From: Candidatus Methanomethylophilaceae archaeon
Lineage (GTDB): Archaea; Thermoplasmatota; Thermoplasmata; Methanomassiliicoccales; Methanomethylophilaceae
Assembly: GCA_013329105.1 (NCBI GenBank)
Contig: DUKW01000160.1
Coordinates: forward strand, 1 to 5,221
DNA: 5,221 nucleotides
Direction: 5' to 3'
The position numbers were made by a program, and so were the translations under genes. The notes under the pieces are model-generated. The model ran no database searches and was not told the DNA's origin. It worked only from the letters and a program-made list of their open reading frames with translations. Below are positions 1 to 4,940 of this stretch, piece by piece; the stretch's first letter is position 1, and the number at the start of each line of letters is the position of its first letter.

Positions 1-728
1 CCACTGAGTACGGTCTCAAACCTCTGGGCGAGGTATGGGCTAAAGCCGTGGATCCACTACCTTCTCGGAGGTTAAGCATCCCCAAGAAACATAATGATGC
101 TTCTTTTTCCAAGTATGATGGAGCAGACATAGAAGATGTTCGTATTCTTGCATATACGCAACCTAAGCTAGTAAAAGGCATTCCCAAAAAAGTTCCCGAC
201 TTGATGGAGCTTCGCATCGGCGGGGGGGCCATTGATGAAAGGGTAGAGTTCGCTAAAGGCTTGCTAGGCAAAGAGATAGGCATATCTGATTTCACCGGCG
301 AGGGCGCTCTGATTGATGTCTCAGCCGTTACTAAAGGCAAGGGCTTCCAAGGAGCGGTCAAACGCTATGGCGTAAAGCACCTTAGTCATAAGAACAGCAA
401 ACACAGGCGGATGATAGGTAACCTCGGCCCCAAGAGACCCGGTTATGTGAGGCCCACAGTCCCGATGGCGGGCCAGATGGGATACCATCAGCGTACGGAG
501 TTTAACAAGAAGGTCATAAAGATCGGTTCTGAGGGGGTAGAGATAACACCTAAGGGAGGTTTTCTTCAATATGGAGAGGTAACCAACCCCTATGTGTTGA
601 TACATGGTTCTGTACCCGGTCCTGCCAAAAGGCTCGTCCGTTTTAGAGACCCAGTGCGCGGTAGCAAGAGGTCTACAGAGCCTGTCAGTATAACTTATGT
701 ATCTACTGAGTCCAAGCAGGGGGCCTGA
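1..728 (+). CDS. rpl3: 50S ribosomal protein L3 (uL3), 5'-truncated
   Basis: This is the C-terminal part of archaeal/eukaryotic-type L3, a 50S protein that binds 23S rRNA and reaches towards the peptidyl transferase centre. The frame is open from base 3, reading TEYGLKPLGEVW, a conserved L3 stretch, so the true start is upstream of the window and the GTG at 48 is internal. About 241 residues are visible; from the usual archaeal length of roughly 330-350, I infer that about 90-110 N-terminal residues are missing. Supporting motifs are KGKGFQG (about 333-353), the basic KRYGVKHLSHKNSKHRR stretch, and the signature TVPMAGQMGYHQRTEFNKK (about 456-512), the loop that approaches the catalytic centre. 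It ends with TGA at 726-728, two bases before L4, as expected for the first gene of this archaeal cluster. Identification is secure; only the 5' end is unknown. Confidence 0.97.
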   Translation, partial: TEYGLKPLGEVWAKAVDPLPSRRLSIPKKHNDASFSKYDGADIEDVRILAYTQPKLVKGIPKKVPDLMELRIGGGAIDERVEFAKGLLGKEIGISDFTGEGALIDVSAVTKGKGFQGAVKRYGVKHLSHKNSKHRRMIGNLGPKRPGYVRPTVPMAGQMGYHQRTEFNKKVIKIGSEGVEITPKGGFLQYGEVTNPYVLIHGSVPGPAKRLVRFRDPVRGSKRSTEPVSITYVSTESKQGA

Positions 729-730
729 AG

Positions 731-1507
731 ATGGTAAGCAATGAGAGAACGACTAACGTTTATTCTGTAAGTGGGGAGGTTGTAAAGAGTATGGCCGTTC
801 CTAAGGTCTTTGATACCCCCTTCCGCCCAGATGTCATCAAGAAAGCGGTGGTGGCTGCAGACGCCAACAAGAGGCAGCCATACGGTCCTGCAAAAACGGC
901 GGGAATGAGGCACGCAGTCAGTACATGGGGCAAGGGTCGTGGTGTGGCTAGGGTACAAAGGCTTTCCCAGGGACGCACGGCAGCAGAATCCCCTAATAAT
1001 GTAGGCGGTAGACGCGCTCACCCCCCAGTACCTGAGAAAGATTGGTCTAAAAAAGTGAACAAGAAAGAGCTGGCCCTCGCTAGGAAATCGGCACTGGCCG
1101 CAGTTGTAGATGAATCTATTGTAAGGTCTCGTGGGCACAGATTTGATGAGGGACTCACTTTGCCTCTTGTGGTCGAGGATGATATTCAGGATATGTTGTC
1201 TACTGCAGAGGTCTATGAGGCCATCGTCTCTTTGGGTTTGAAGGACGATATCATAAGAGCCAAGGATGGACGTAAAGTACGTGCAGGCAGAGGCAAGATG
1301 AGAGGAAGAAGACACAGGAACCCTCGCAGTCTTCTCTTGGTCGTCTCTGACAAAGAGCTACCAATTTTCAAAGGTGCTGCGAATCTCCTTGGGGTAGAGG
1401 TAGCCGCAGTGGATTCATTGAATGCCTCCCTCCTCGCACCTGGAGGTTTACCAGGTAGGCTGACTGTATTCACCGAATCGGCCATGAAAAAGATAGAGGG
1501 GTGGTGA
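731..1507 (+). CDS. rpl4: 50S ribosomal protein L4 (uL4, archaeal L4/L1e type)
   Basis: This is a complete 258-residue L4, close to the usual archaeal length of about 250-260. L4 is an early-assembling 23S rRNA-binding protein whose extended loop lines the exit tunnel. Visible motifs are YGPAKTAGMRH (residues 51-61), the tunnel loop with WGKGRGVARVQR (66-77) and GGRRAHPPVPEK (92-103), and the basic segment RAGRGKMRGRRH (184-195). A C-terminal Rossmann-like part follows, with LLLVVSDKE and the closing LLAPGGLPGRLTVFTESA. The ATG at 731 starts two bases after the L3 stop. A G-run (719-723) sits about seven bases upstream as a weak ribosome-binding site. The TGA stop at 1505-1507 is embedded in the ribosome-binding region of L23. 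In some bacteria L4 also represses its own operon; nothing here shows whether that applies. Confidence 0.98.
   Translation: MVSNERTTNVYSVSGEVVKSMAVPKVFDTPFRPDVIKKAVVAADANKRQPYGPAKTAGMRHAVSTWGKGRGVARVQRLSQGRTAAESPNNVGGRRAHPPVPEKDWSKKVNKKELALARKSALAAVVDESIVRSRGHRFDEGLTLPLVVEDDIQDMLSTAEVYEAIVSLGLKDDIIRAKDGRKVRAGRGKMRGRRHRNPRSLLLVVSDKELPIFKGAANLLGVEVAAVDSLNASLLAPGGLPGRLTVFTESAMKKIEGW
1496..1507 (+). promoter_or_regulatory. Ribosome-binding site of L23, overlapping the L4 stop
   Basis: The bases GAGGGGTGGTGA include a Shine-Dalgarno-like GAGGGG ending eight bases before GTG 1510 and a second GGTGA whose TGA is the L4 stop. This spacing favours GTG 1510 over the GTGs at 1501 and 1504, which lie within the motif itself. 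Confidence 0.6.
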
Positions 1508-1509
1508 AT

Positions 1510-1791
1510 GTGAGAAAAGATAACATCTTGATACACCCATATGTCACTGAGAAAGCGATGAATCACCTTTCTGGATCGCCATTGCAGAATTTCAAAGATG
1601 GTAATCGATTGGAATTCATAGTTAACAGAAATGCTAGCAAATCTCAGATAAAGGAAGCCTTCGAGAGCCGATTTGATGTGAAGGTCGATAAGGTCTGGAC
1701 TAGGATTGAGAAGAATGGTAAACATGCTATCATCAAACTCGCCGAAGGTTACTCCGCCGAGGAGGTCGGTTCTAGGATAGGAGTGTTCTGA
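1510..1791 (+). CDS. rpl23: 50S ribosomal protein L23 (uL23)
   Basis: L23 binds domain III of 23S rRNA at the tunnel exit, where signal recognition particle and chaperones dock. The product is about 93 residues with the archaeal L23 pattern: IHPYVTEKAMN near the N-terminus, LEFIVNRNASKSQIKEAFE, FDVKVDKVWT, and the ending KLAEGYSAEEVGSRIGVF. There is no in-frame ATG near the start; candidates are GTG at 1501, 1504 and 1510. I chose 1510 because GAGGGG (1496-1501) lies eight bases upstream and because family members usually begin only a few residues before the P-x-VTEK motif. If 1501 were used, the protein would have 96 residues and overlap the end of L4. The stretch between VTEKAMN and LEFIV (residues about 18-33) is several residues longer than in the short archaeal L23s I recall. 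Confidence 0.95.
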   Translation: MRKDNILIHPYVTEKAMNHLSGSPLQNFKDGNRLEFIVNRNASKSQIKEAFESRFDVKVDKVWTRIEKNGKHAIIKLAEGYSAEEVGSRIGVF

Positions 1792-1803
1792 GGGGAGATA
1801 GAA

Positions 1804-2499
1804 ATGGGAAAAAGATTGATAACACAGAGAAGGGGGCGTGGCGGATCTCAATACCGTTCCCCCAGTCATAGGCACGTTTCTGAGGTTCGTTATCCTCGTT
1901 TCGAAGGTGGCGTTGGCAAGGTCGTGGACCTTGTGCACGCCCCTGGTAGAACCTCCCCCTTGGCATTGGTCGACTTTGATGGAGATAAAGTCTATACCAT
2001 CGCTGCAGAGGGCATGAAGGTGGGACAGACGGTGCAGATAAGCGAGGCCGTACAAGTCAGGCCCGGTAACATAATGTATTTGGCTAATATCCCTGATGGG
2101 ACACCGGTGTATAATATTGAAGGGATACCCGGTGACGGAGGCAAGTACATCCGTACTGCTGGAACCAGCGGTACCGTTGTAAGCCGCAGTGAGAAGGTCT
2201 CTGTTATGATGCCATCCGGGGAATTGAAACAGTTTGATCCTCGTTGCCGCGGTACAGTGGGTGTAGTTGCCGGCGGTGGCAGAACCGAAAAACCATTGGG
2301 CAAATCAGGTAAGAAATATCATACCTTAAGGTCTAGAAGTAAGGCTTACTTTAAGGTCAGTGGCGTCGCGATGAATCCGGTAGACCATCCGCACGGTGGC
2401 GGGAGTCATCAACATGTAGGTAGACCTAGTACTGTGAGCAGAAATGCTCCGCCAGGAAGAAAAGTGGGCCGGCTTTCACCTAAGAAGAGGAGTAAGTGA
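1804..2499 (+). CDS. rpl2: 50S ribosomal protein L2 (uL2)
   Basis: L2 is a primary 23S rRNA-binding protein needed for subunit association and for the peptidyl transferase centre. The 231-residue product is full length for archaeal L2, which is usually slightly under 240 residues and lacks the long bacterial N-terminal extension. It begins with MGKRLITQRRGRGG and the basic YRSPSHRH. The OB-fold part (about residues 36-90) contains VVDLVHAPGRTSPLALV, followed by the SH3-like part with IEGIPGDGGKYIRTAGTSG. It ends with the hallmark MNPVDHPHGGG loop (190-200), whose histidines lie close to the catalytic centre, and a basic tail. The ATG at 1804 follows the L23 stop by 12 bases, the widest gap in the window, with a GGGGAGAT ribosome-binding site at 1792-1799. 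Its TGA stop lies inside the GTGATC motif preceding S19. Confidence 0.98.
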   Translation: MGKRLITQRRGRGGSQYRSPSHRHVSEVRYPRFEGGVGKVVDLVHAPGRTSPLALVDFDGDKVYTIAAEGMKVGQTVQISEAVQVRPGNIMYLANIPDGTPVYNIEGIPGDGGKYIRTAGTSGTVVSRSEKVSVMMPSGELKQFDPRCRGTVGVVAGGGRTEKPLGKSGKKYHTLRSRSKAYFKVSGVAMNPVDHPHGGGSHQHVGRPSTVSRNAPPGRKVGRLSPKKRSK

Positions 2500-2501
2500 T
2501 C
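2495..2501 (+). promoter_or_regulatory. Ribosome-binding site of S19, containing the L2 stop
   Basis: AGTGATC matches the 3' half of the archaeal Shine-Dalgarno consensus GGAGGTGATC and includes the TGA stop of L2 (2497-2499). In the full consensus alignment it places ATG 2505 at a normal distance, supporting that start over GTG 2496. Confidence 0.6.
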
Positions 2502-2504
2502 CAA

Positions 2505-2972
2505 ATGGCAAAACAGAAGATCATGGCCGGCTCCGCTAAGGCATCCAGGAGAAGGGCCCGTAAAAAAGCCAGTGCAATACAGGCCAGGAGGAAGAAGGAG
2601 TTCACCTTCCGTGGTTACACCATGGATGAGCTTTTGGAGATGCCTTTTGACGAGATGTTAGAGCTCCTGCCATCCAGGGCCAGACGTACATTCATCAATG
2701 GTCTGAATCCGGAGCAGCAGGTATTGGTAGACAAACTTAAGGTCGCTGACGGAAAAGTGGTGAGAACTCATCGCCGTGACGTACCTATCATACCTCAGTT
2801 CGTAGGTAAGACCGTGGCAGTGTATAACGGCAAAGAGTTCAAGGAGATAGAGATAAAGCCGGAGATGATAGGGCATTTCCTTGGGGAGTTTGCACTAACT
2901 CGCAAGTCACCGCAACACTCCGGCCCAGGTGTCGGCGCCACAAGGTCGTCGAAGTTCATGCCATTGAAGTGA
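2505..2972 (+). CDS. rps19: 30S ribosomal protein S19 (uS19, archaeal/eukaryotic S15e type)
   Basis: S19 sits in the head of the 30S subunit with S13, near the decoding A site. The 155-residue product has the archaeal/eukaryotic pattern: KEFTFRGYTMDELLEMPFDE (31-50), LLPSRARRTF, RTHRRDVPIIPQFVGKT (87-103), VYNGKEF, then EMIGHFLGEFALTRK and the terminal SSKFMPLK. The N-terminus carries an Ala- and Arg/Lys-rich extension of about 30 residues (MAKQKIMAGS through RRKK), which makes the protein somewhat longer than many archaeal S19s. The ATG at 2505 is preferred because GTGATC (2496-2501), complementary to the 16S rRNA tail, precedes it at a good distance. A GTG at 2496, overlapping the L2 stop, and an ATG at 2523 are alternatives. 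The stop is TGA at 2970-2972. Confidence 0.97.
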   Translation: MAKQKIMAGSAKASRRRARKKASAIQARRKKEFTFRGYTMDELLEMPFDEMLELLPSRARRTFINGLNPEQQVLVDKLKVADGKVVRTHRRDVPIIPQFVGKTVAVYNGKEFKEIEIKPEMIGHFLGEFALTRKSPQHSGPGVGATRSSKFMPLK

Positions 2973-2979
2973 GAGGTGA
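2973..2979 (+). promoter_or_regulatory. Ribosome-binding site of L22
   Basis: GAGGTGA is a strong match to the Shine-Dalgarno consensus and lies between the S19 stop (2970-2972) and ATG 2981. The distance to ATG is short, about four bases from the GG when aligned with the consensus, but the motif lies downstream of the alternative GTG 2969 and so could not serve that start. Confidence 0.6.
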
Positions 2980-2980
2980 G

Positions 2981-3430
2981 ATGTTGGCAGGATATACTGT
3001 AAAGGCTGATCCGGAGATCACCGCCAAAGCTATCGGCAAGGAGTTGCCGATATCGCCCAAACACTCCCGTGAGATATGTAAGATGATACGAGGTATGGAG
3101 ACGCCTAAAGCCAAGGAAGTCTTAGAGGGTGTTATAGCGCTCAAAAGACCTGTGCCAATGGGTCGCTTCAAGAAGCGCGTATCTCATAAAGCAGGTGTAG
3201 GCCCTGGCAGATTTCCGCAAAAGGCTGCCAAGGCTATATTGCAGGTTATAGAGAGCGCGGAGGCCAACGCGGAGTATAAGGGTCTTGACCCCGAGAACAT
3301 GATAATATCCACTGTTTCTGCATCGCTTGGAAGGACCATACCGGGACACCGACCTCGTGCCTACGGCCGCGCCACTCAGTGGAATCAGCAGACCGTGAAC
3401 ATAGAGGTCATCTTGGAGGAGGTTGAGTAA
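2981..3430 (+). CDS. rpl22: 50S ribosomal protein L22 (uL22)
   Basis: L22 binds 23S rRNA and its long beta-hairpin forms part of the exit tunnel wall near the constriction. The product is 149 residues, a normal archaeal length. It shows GYTVKADPEITAKAIGKEL (4-22), ISPKHSREICKMIRG (24-38), the loop segment SHKAGVGPGRFPQKAAKAIL (68-87), and the C-terminal strand RPRAYGRATQWNQQTVNIEVIL (124-145). The ATG at 2981 is chosen because the family typically begins a few residues before GY-x-VKAD. The GAGGTGA at 2973-2979 precedes it at a rather tight distance. An in-frame GTG at 2969 overlapping the S19 stop would add four residues (MRGE). The stop is TAA at 3428-3430, one base before S3. Confidence 0.97.
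   Translation: MLAGYTVKADPEITAKAIGKELPISPKHSREICKMIRGMETPKAKEVLEGVIALKRPVPMGRFKKRVSHKAGVGPGRFPQKAAKAILQVIESAEANAEYKGLDPENMIISTVSASLGRTIPGHRPRAYGRATQWNQQTVNIEVILEEVE
3415..3423 (+). promoter_or_regulatory. Ribosome-binding site of S3 inside the end of L22
   Basis: GGAGGAGGT, encoding the LEEV part of the L22 C-terminus, offers two overlapping Shine-Dalgarno cores. The second (GGAGGT, 3418-3423) ends eight bases before ATG 3432, which decides for this ATG rather than the TTG at 3423. Confidence 0.65.
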
Positions 3431-3431
3431 A

Positions 3432-4181
3432 ATGGCGTCAGAACGTAAATTTGTCGCCGAGAACGTTCGCAGGGTCCTTCTGAAAGAATATTTGATGAAG
3501 GAGGTCAGCAGAGCCGGTTTCGGCGGTCTGGACATACAGAGGACACCTATGGGCACCAGGGTTACACTCATTACAGAGAGACCCGGTCTGGTGATCGGCA
3601 GGCGCGGTCAGGCAATCAAAAATCTGACCACAGCCATAGAGAACAATTTCGGTTTCGATAACCCTCAGATTGAGGTGCAAGAGGTGGAGGACCCCAATCT
3701 CAATGCCCAGATCATGGCCGAAAAGTTGGCTTTTGCACTGGAGCGCGGTTGGCATTTCCGCCGTGCAGGGCATTCCACGGTCCGAAGGATCATGGAGTCG
3801 GGAGCGCGAGGTTGCCAGGTGGTCATTTCCGGTAAGCTCACGGGCCAGAGACATCGCTGTGAAAAGTTCAAAGAAGGATACATAAAGTTCTGCGGTGAAC
3901 CCAAACTCCAGTTCATAGACCATGGCTATGCCGTTGCAAAGCTAAAGCAGGGCGTAATAGGTTGCACTGTAGAGATCATGAGACCCGATGCTAAGCTTCC
4001 CTCGGACATCACTGTACTTTCCCGTACGGAGGCAGCCATCGTCTTACCAGAGCTCTTCACAGTGAGCGTGGATGAGTTGGATGACGTCGAGGGGGAGATG
4101 GCAGAAGAGTCAGGCATTATGAAAGACACCGTTGATAGACCGAACGGTGATACAATCGAAAATGCGGAGGAGGGTCAATGA
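3432..4181 (+). CDS. rps3: 30S ribosomal protein S3 (uS3)
   Basis: S3 lies at the mRNA entry channel of the 30S subunit. The 249-residue protein has an N-terminal type II KH domain with LVIGRRGQAIKNL, the GxxG loop being GRRG at residues 56-59. The S3 C-terminal domain follows, with ALERGWHFRRAGHSTVRRIM (102-121), SGARGCQVVISGKLTGQR (123-140) and EKFKEGYIKFCG (144-155). The final stretch from about residue 214 is a low-complexity acidic tail with 14 Asp/Glu among 36 residues, probably disordered; acidic C-terminal extensions occur in other archaeal S3 proteins. The ATG at 3432 has a strong GGAGGAGGT ribosome-binding site at 3415-3423, inside the end of L22. A TTG at 3423 overlapping L22 is less likely. 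The stop codon overlaps the L29 start as ATGA. Confidence 0.98.
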   Translation: MASERKFVAENVRRVLLKEYLMKEVSRAGFGGLDIQRTPMGTRVTLITERPGLVIGRRGQAIKNLTTAIENNFGFDNPQIEVQEVEDPNLNAQIMAEKLAFALERGWHFRRAGHSTVRRIMESGARGCQVVISGKLTGQRHRCEKFKEGYIKFCGEPKLQFIDHGYAVAKLKQGVIGCTVEIMRPDAKLPSDITVLSRTEAAIVLPELFTVSVDELDDVEGEMAEESGIMKDTVDRPNGDTIENAEEGQ

Positions 4182-4378
4182 CCTCACTTAAACCCTCTGA
4201 TATAAGAGATATGTCGCCAGAGGAGAGGGATGCTAAGTTGCAGGAGCTTCGTGACGAGCTCATGCATGAGCGTGGAACGGCCGCTATGGGAGGCGCTCCA
4301 TCTAACCCAGGTCTCATATGTAATTTAAGAAGGAATATTGCCCGCATAATTACTGTCCAGAGGGAGGAGAAGAAGTAA
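4178..4378 (+). CDS. rpl29: 50S ribosomal protein L29 (uL29)
   Basis: L29 is a small helical hairpin protein near the tunnel exit, next to L23. The 66-residue product is of normal size and reads as two helices: one with SPEERDAKLQELRDELMHER (13-32), then the archaeal turn GTAAMGGAPSNPG (33-45), then LRRNIARIITVQREEKK (50-66). The ATG at 4178 overlaps the S3 stop by four bases (ATGA), a classic arrangement for translational coupling. GGAGG at 4166-4170 lies seven bases upstream. The stop TAA shares its last base with the ATG of aIF1 (TAATG). Identity rests on the turn motif, the length and the position directly after S3. Confidence 0.97.
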   Translation: MTSLKPSDIRDMSPEERDAKLQELRDELMHERGTAAMGGAPSNPGLICNLRRNIARIITVQREEKK

Positions 4379-4677
4379 TGGCAGAGATTTGCCCTGTATG
4401 TGGACTGCCTAAAGAGCTCTGTATGTGCGAGGAAATCGCCCGTGAGCAGCAGAGCGTAAGAATCAGTACCGACAGCCGTAGATATGGTAAGACAGTCACC
4501 GTCATTGAAGGTATCGATGAGAACGATATAGATATAGAAGACCTAGCGAGGCAGCTGAAGAACAGATGTGCCGCAGGCGGTACTGCTAAGGACGGCCGTA
4601 TCGAACTCCAGGGGAACCATAAGAAGAAGGTTCAGAGTGTACTGGAGGAGATGGGGTTCAAAGCGGAAGTACGGTGA
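4378..4677 (+). CDS. Translation initiation factor aIF1 (SUI1 family) with N-terminal Cys cluster
   Basis: aIF1 binds the small subunit near the P site and helps select the correct start codon, as the homologue of eukaryotic eIF1. The 99-residue product has the SUI1 core: RRYGKTVTVIEGID (34-47) with the basic loop that contacts rRNA, then IEDLARQLKNRCAAGGTAKDGRIELQGNH (53-81) and the final helix KVQSVLEEMGF. In front of the core, residues 5-17 carry four cysteines (C5, C8, C15, C17; CPVCGLPKELCMC). They look like a small metal-binding knuckle; zinc binding is an inference. From memory, this Cys-bearing N-terminus occurs in several euryarchaeal aIF1s while others have a different N-terminus. 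It starts one base into the L29 stop, with GGGAGGAG at 4362-4369 upstream, and ends in TGA one base before the RNase P protein gene. Confidence 0.95.
   Translation: MAEICPVCGLPKELCMCEEIAREQQSVRISTDSRRYGKTVTVIEGIDENDIDIEDLARQLKNRCAAGGTAKDGRIELQGNHKKKVQSVLEEMGFKAEVR
4673..4677 (+). promoter_or_regulatory. Ribosome-binding site of the RNase P protein, containing the aIF1 stop
   Basis: GGTGA contains the TGA stop of aIF1 and sits directly before ATG 4679 (GGTGACATG). The match is short and the spacing tight, so initiation here may depend on ribosomes terminating on aIF1. Confidence 0.45.
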
Positions 4678-4678
4678 C

Positions 4679-4936
4679 ATGAACAAAAAGGAACTGATGA
4701 GAATGGAACTCATAGGATTGCATGCCGAGATAGTATCTGAAGGACCCTATCAAGGTATAGAAGGCAAGGTGGTCGACGAGACAAAAAACACCTTTGCCAT
4801 ACAGACTGTAAAAGGGGAACGCACAGTTCCCAAAAAAGGTAATGAGTTCCTATTCACGCATGAAGGCAGGAAAATAGCCATACTGGGTTCAGAAATACTG
4901 CACCGACCAGAGGACAGAATAAAGAAGGTTAGGTGA
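4679..4936 (+). CDS. rnp1: Ribonuclease P protein component 1 (Rpp29/Pop4 family)
   Basis: This is one of the archaeal protein subunits of RNase P, the ribozyme that removes 5' leaders from precursor tRNAs; it pairs with Rpp21 and assists the RNA's specificity domain. The 85-residue product has the family pattern of a Sm-like barrel: ELIGLHAEIVSEGPYQGIEGKVVDETKNTF (10-39), RTVPKKGNEFLF, then the diagnostic LHRPEDRIKK (74-83). It lacks extensions at either end, so it is on the short side for archaea, where roughly 90-130 residues is usual. The ATG at 4679 follows the aIF1 stop by one base, with GGTGA (4673-4677) immediately upstream. Reading further upstream in this frame gives an arginine-rich translation of the aIF1 gene with no family resemblance, so the short form is right. 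Its location between aIF1 and S17 is typical. Confidence 0.95.
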   Translation: MNKKELMRMELIGLHAEIVSEGPYQGIEGKVVDETKNTFAIQTVKGERTVPKKGNEFLFTHEGRKIAILGSEILHRPEDRIKKVR

Positions 4937-4937
4937 T
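4931..4937 (+). promoter_or_regulatory. Ribosome-binding site of S17, containing the RNase P protein stop
   Basis: AGGTGAT matches the Shine-Dalgarno consensus over seven bases, includes the TGA stop at 4934-4936, and is three bases from ATG 4941. It supports that start for S17. Confidence 0.65.
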
Positions 4938-4940
4938 TTC

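Noticed and set aside
1..22. Adapter sequence at the 5' end of the window, to match the one at the 3' end
   Set aside because: The first bases read in frame as conserved L3 protein and do not resemble the reverse complement of the adapter.
48..50. GTG 48 as the start of L3
   Set aside because: The frame is open to the window edge and upstream codons encode the conserved L3 segment YGLKPLGEVW, so 48 is internal.
695..1315. Antisense open frame of about 206 codons over L3/L4
   Set aside because: It is entirely opposite conserved coding sequence, with no family motifs and no sensible promoter or ribosome-binding site; a shadow of L4.
1792..1803. Internal promoter or terminator in the L23/L2 gap, the largest in the window
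   Set aside because: The 12 bases are used by a ribosome-binding site; there is no T-run, hairpin or TATA-like/BRE element that could be supported.
1213..2055. Long open frame on the - strand (280 codons) across L4, L23 and L2
   Set aside because: It lies antisense to three certain ribosomal protein genes, has no recognisable domain, and is explained by codon bias leaving few stops on the opposite strand.
3438..3923. Antisense open frame of about 161 codons within S3
   Set aside because: It is fully contained in the S3 gene on the other strand and its translation has no recognisable features.
4568..4678. An N-terminal extension of the RNase P protein starting at 4568
   Set aside because: This stretch overlaps the conserved SUI1 core of aIF1 in another frame, and its arginine-rich translation does not resemble the family.
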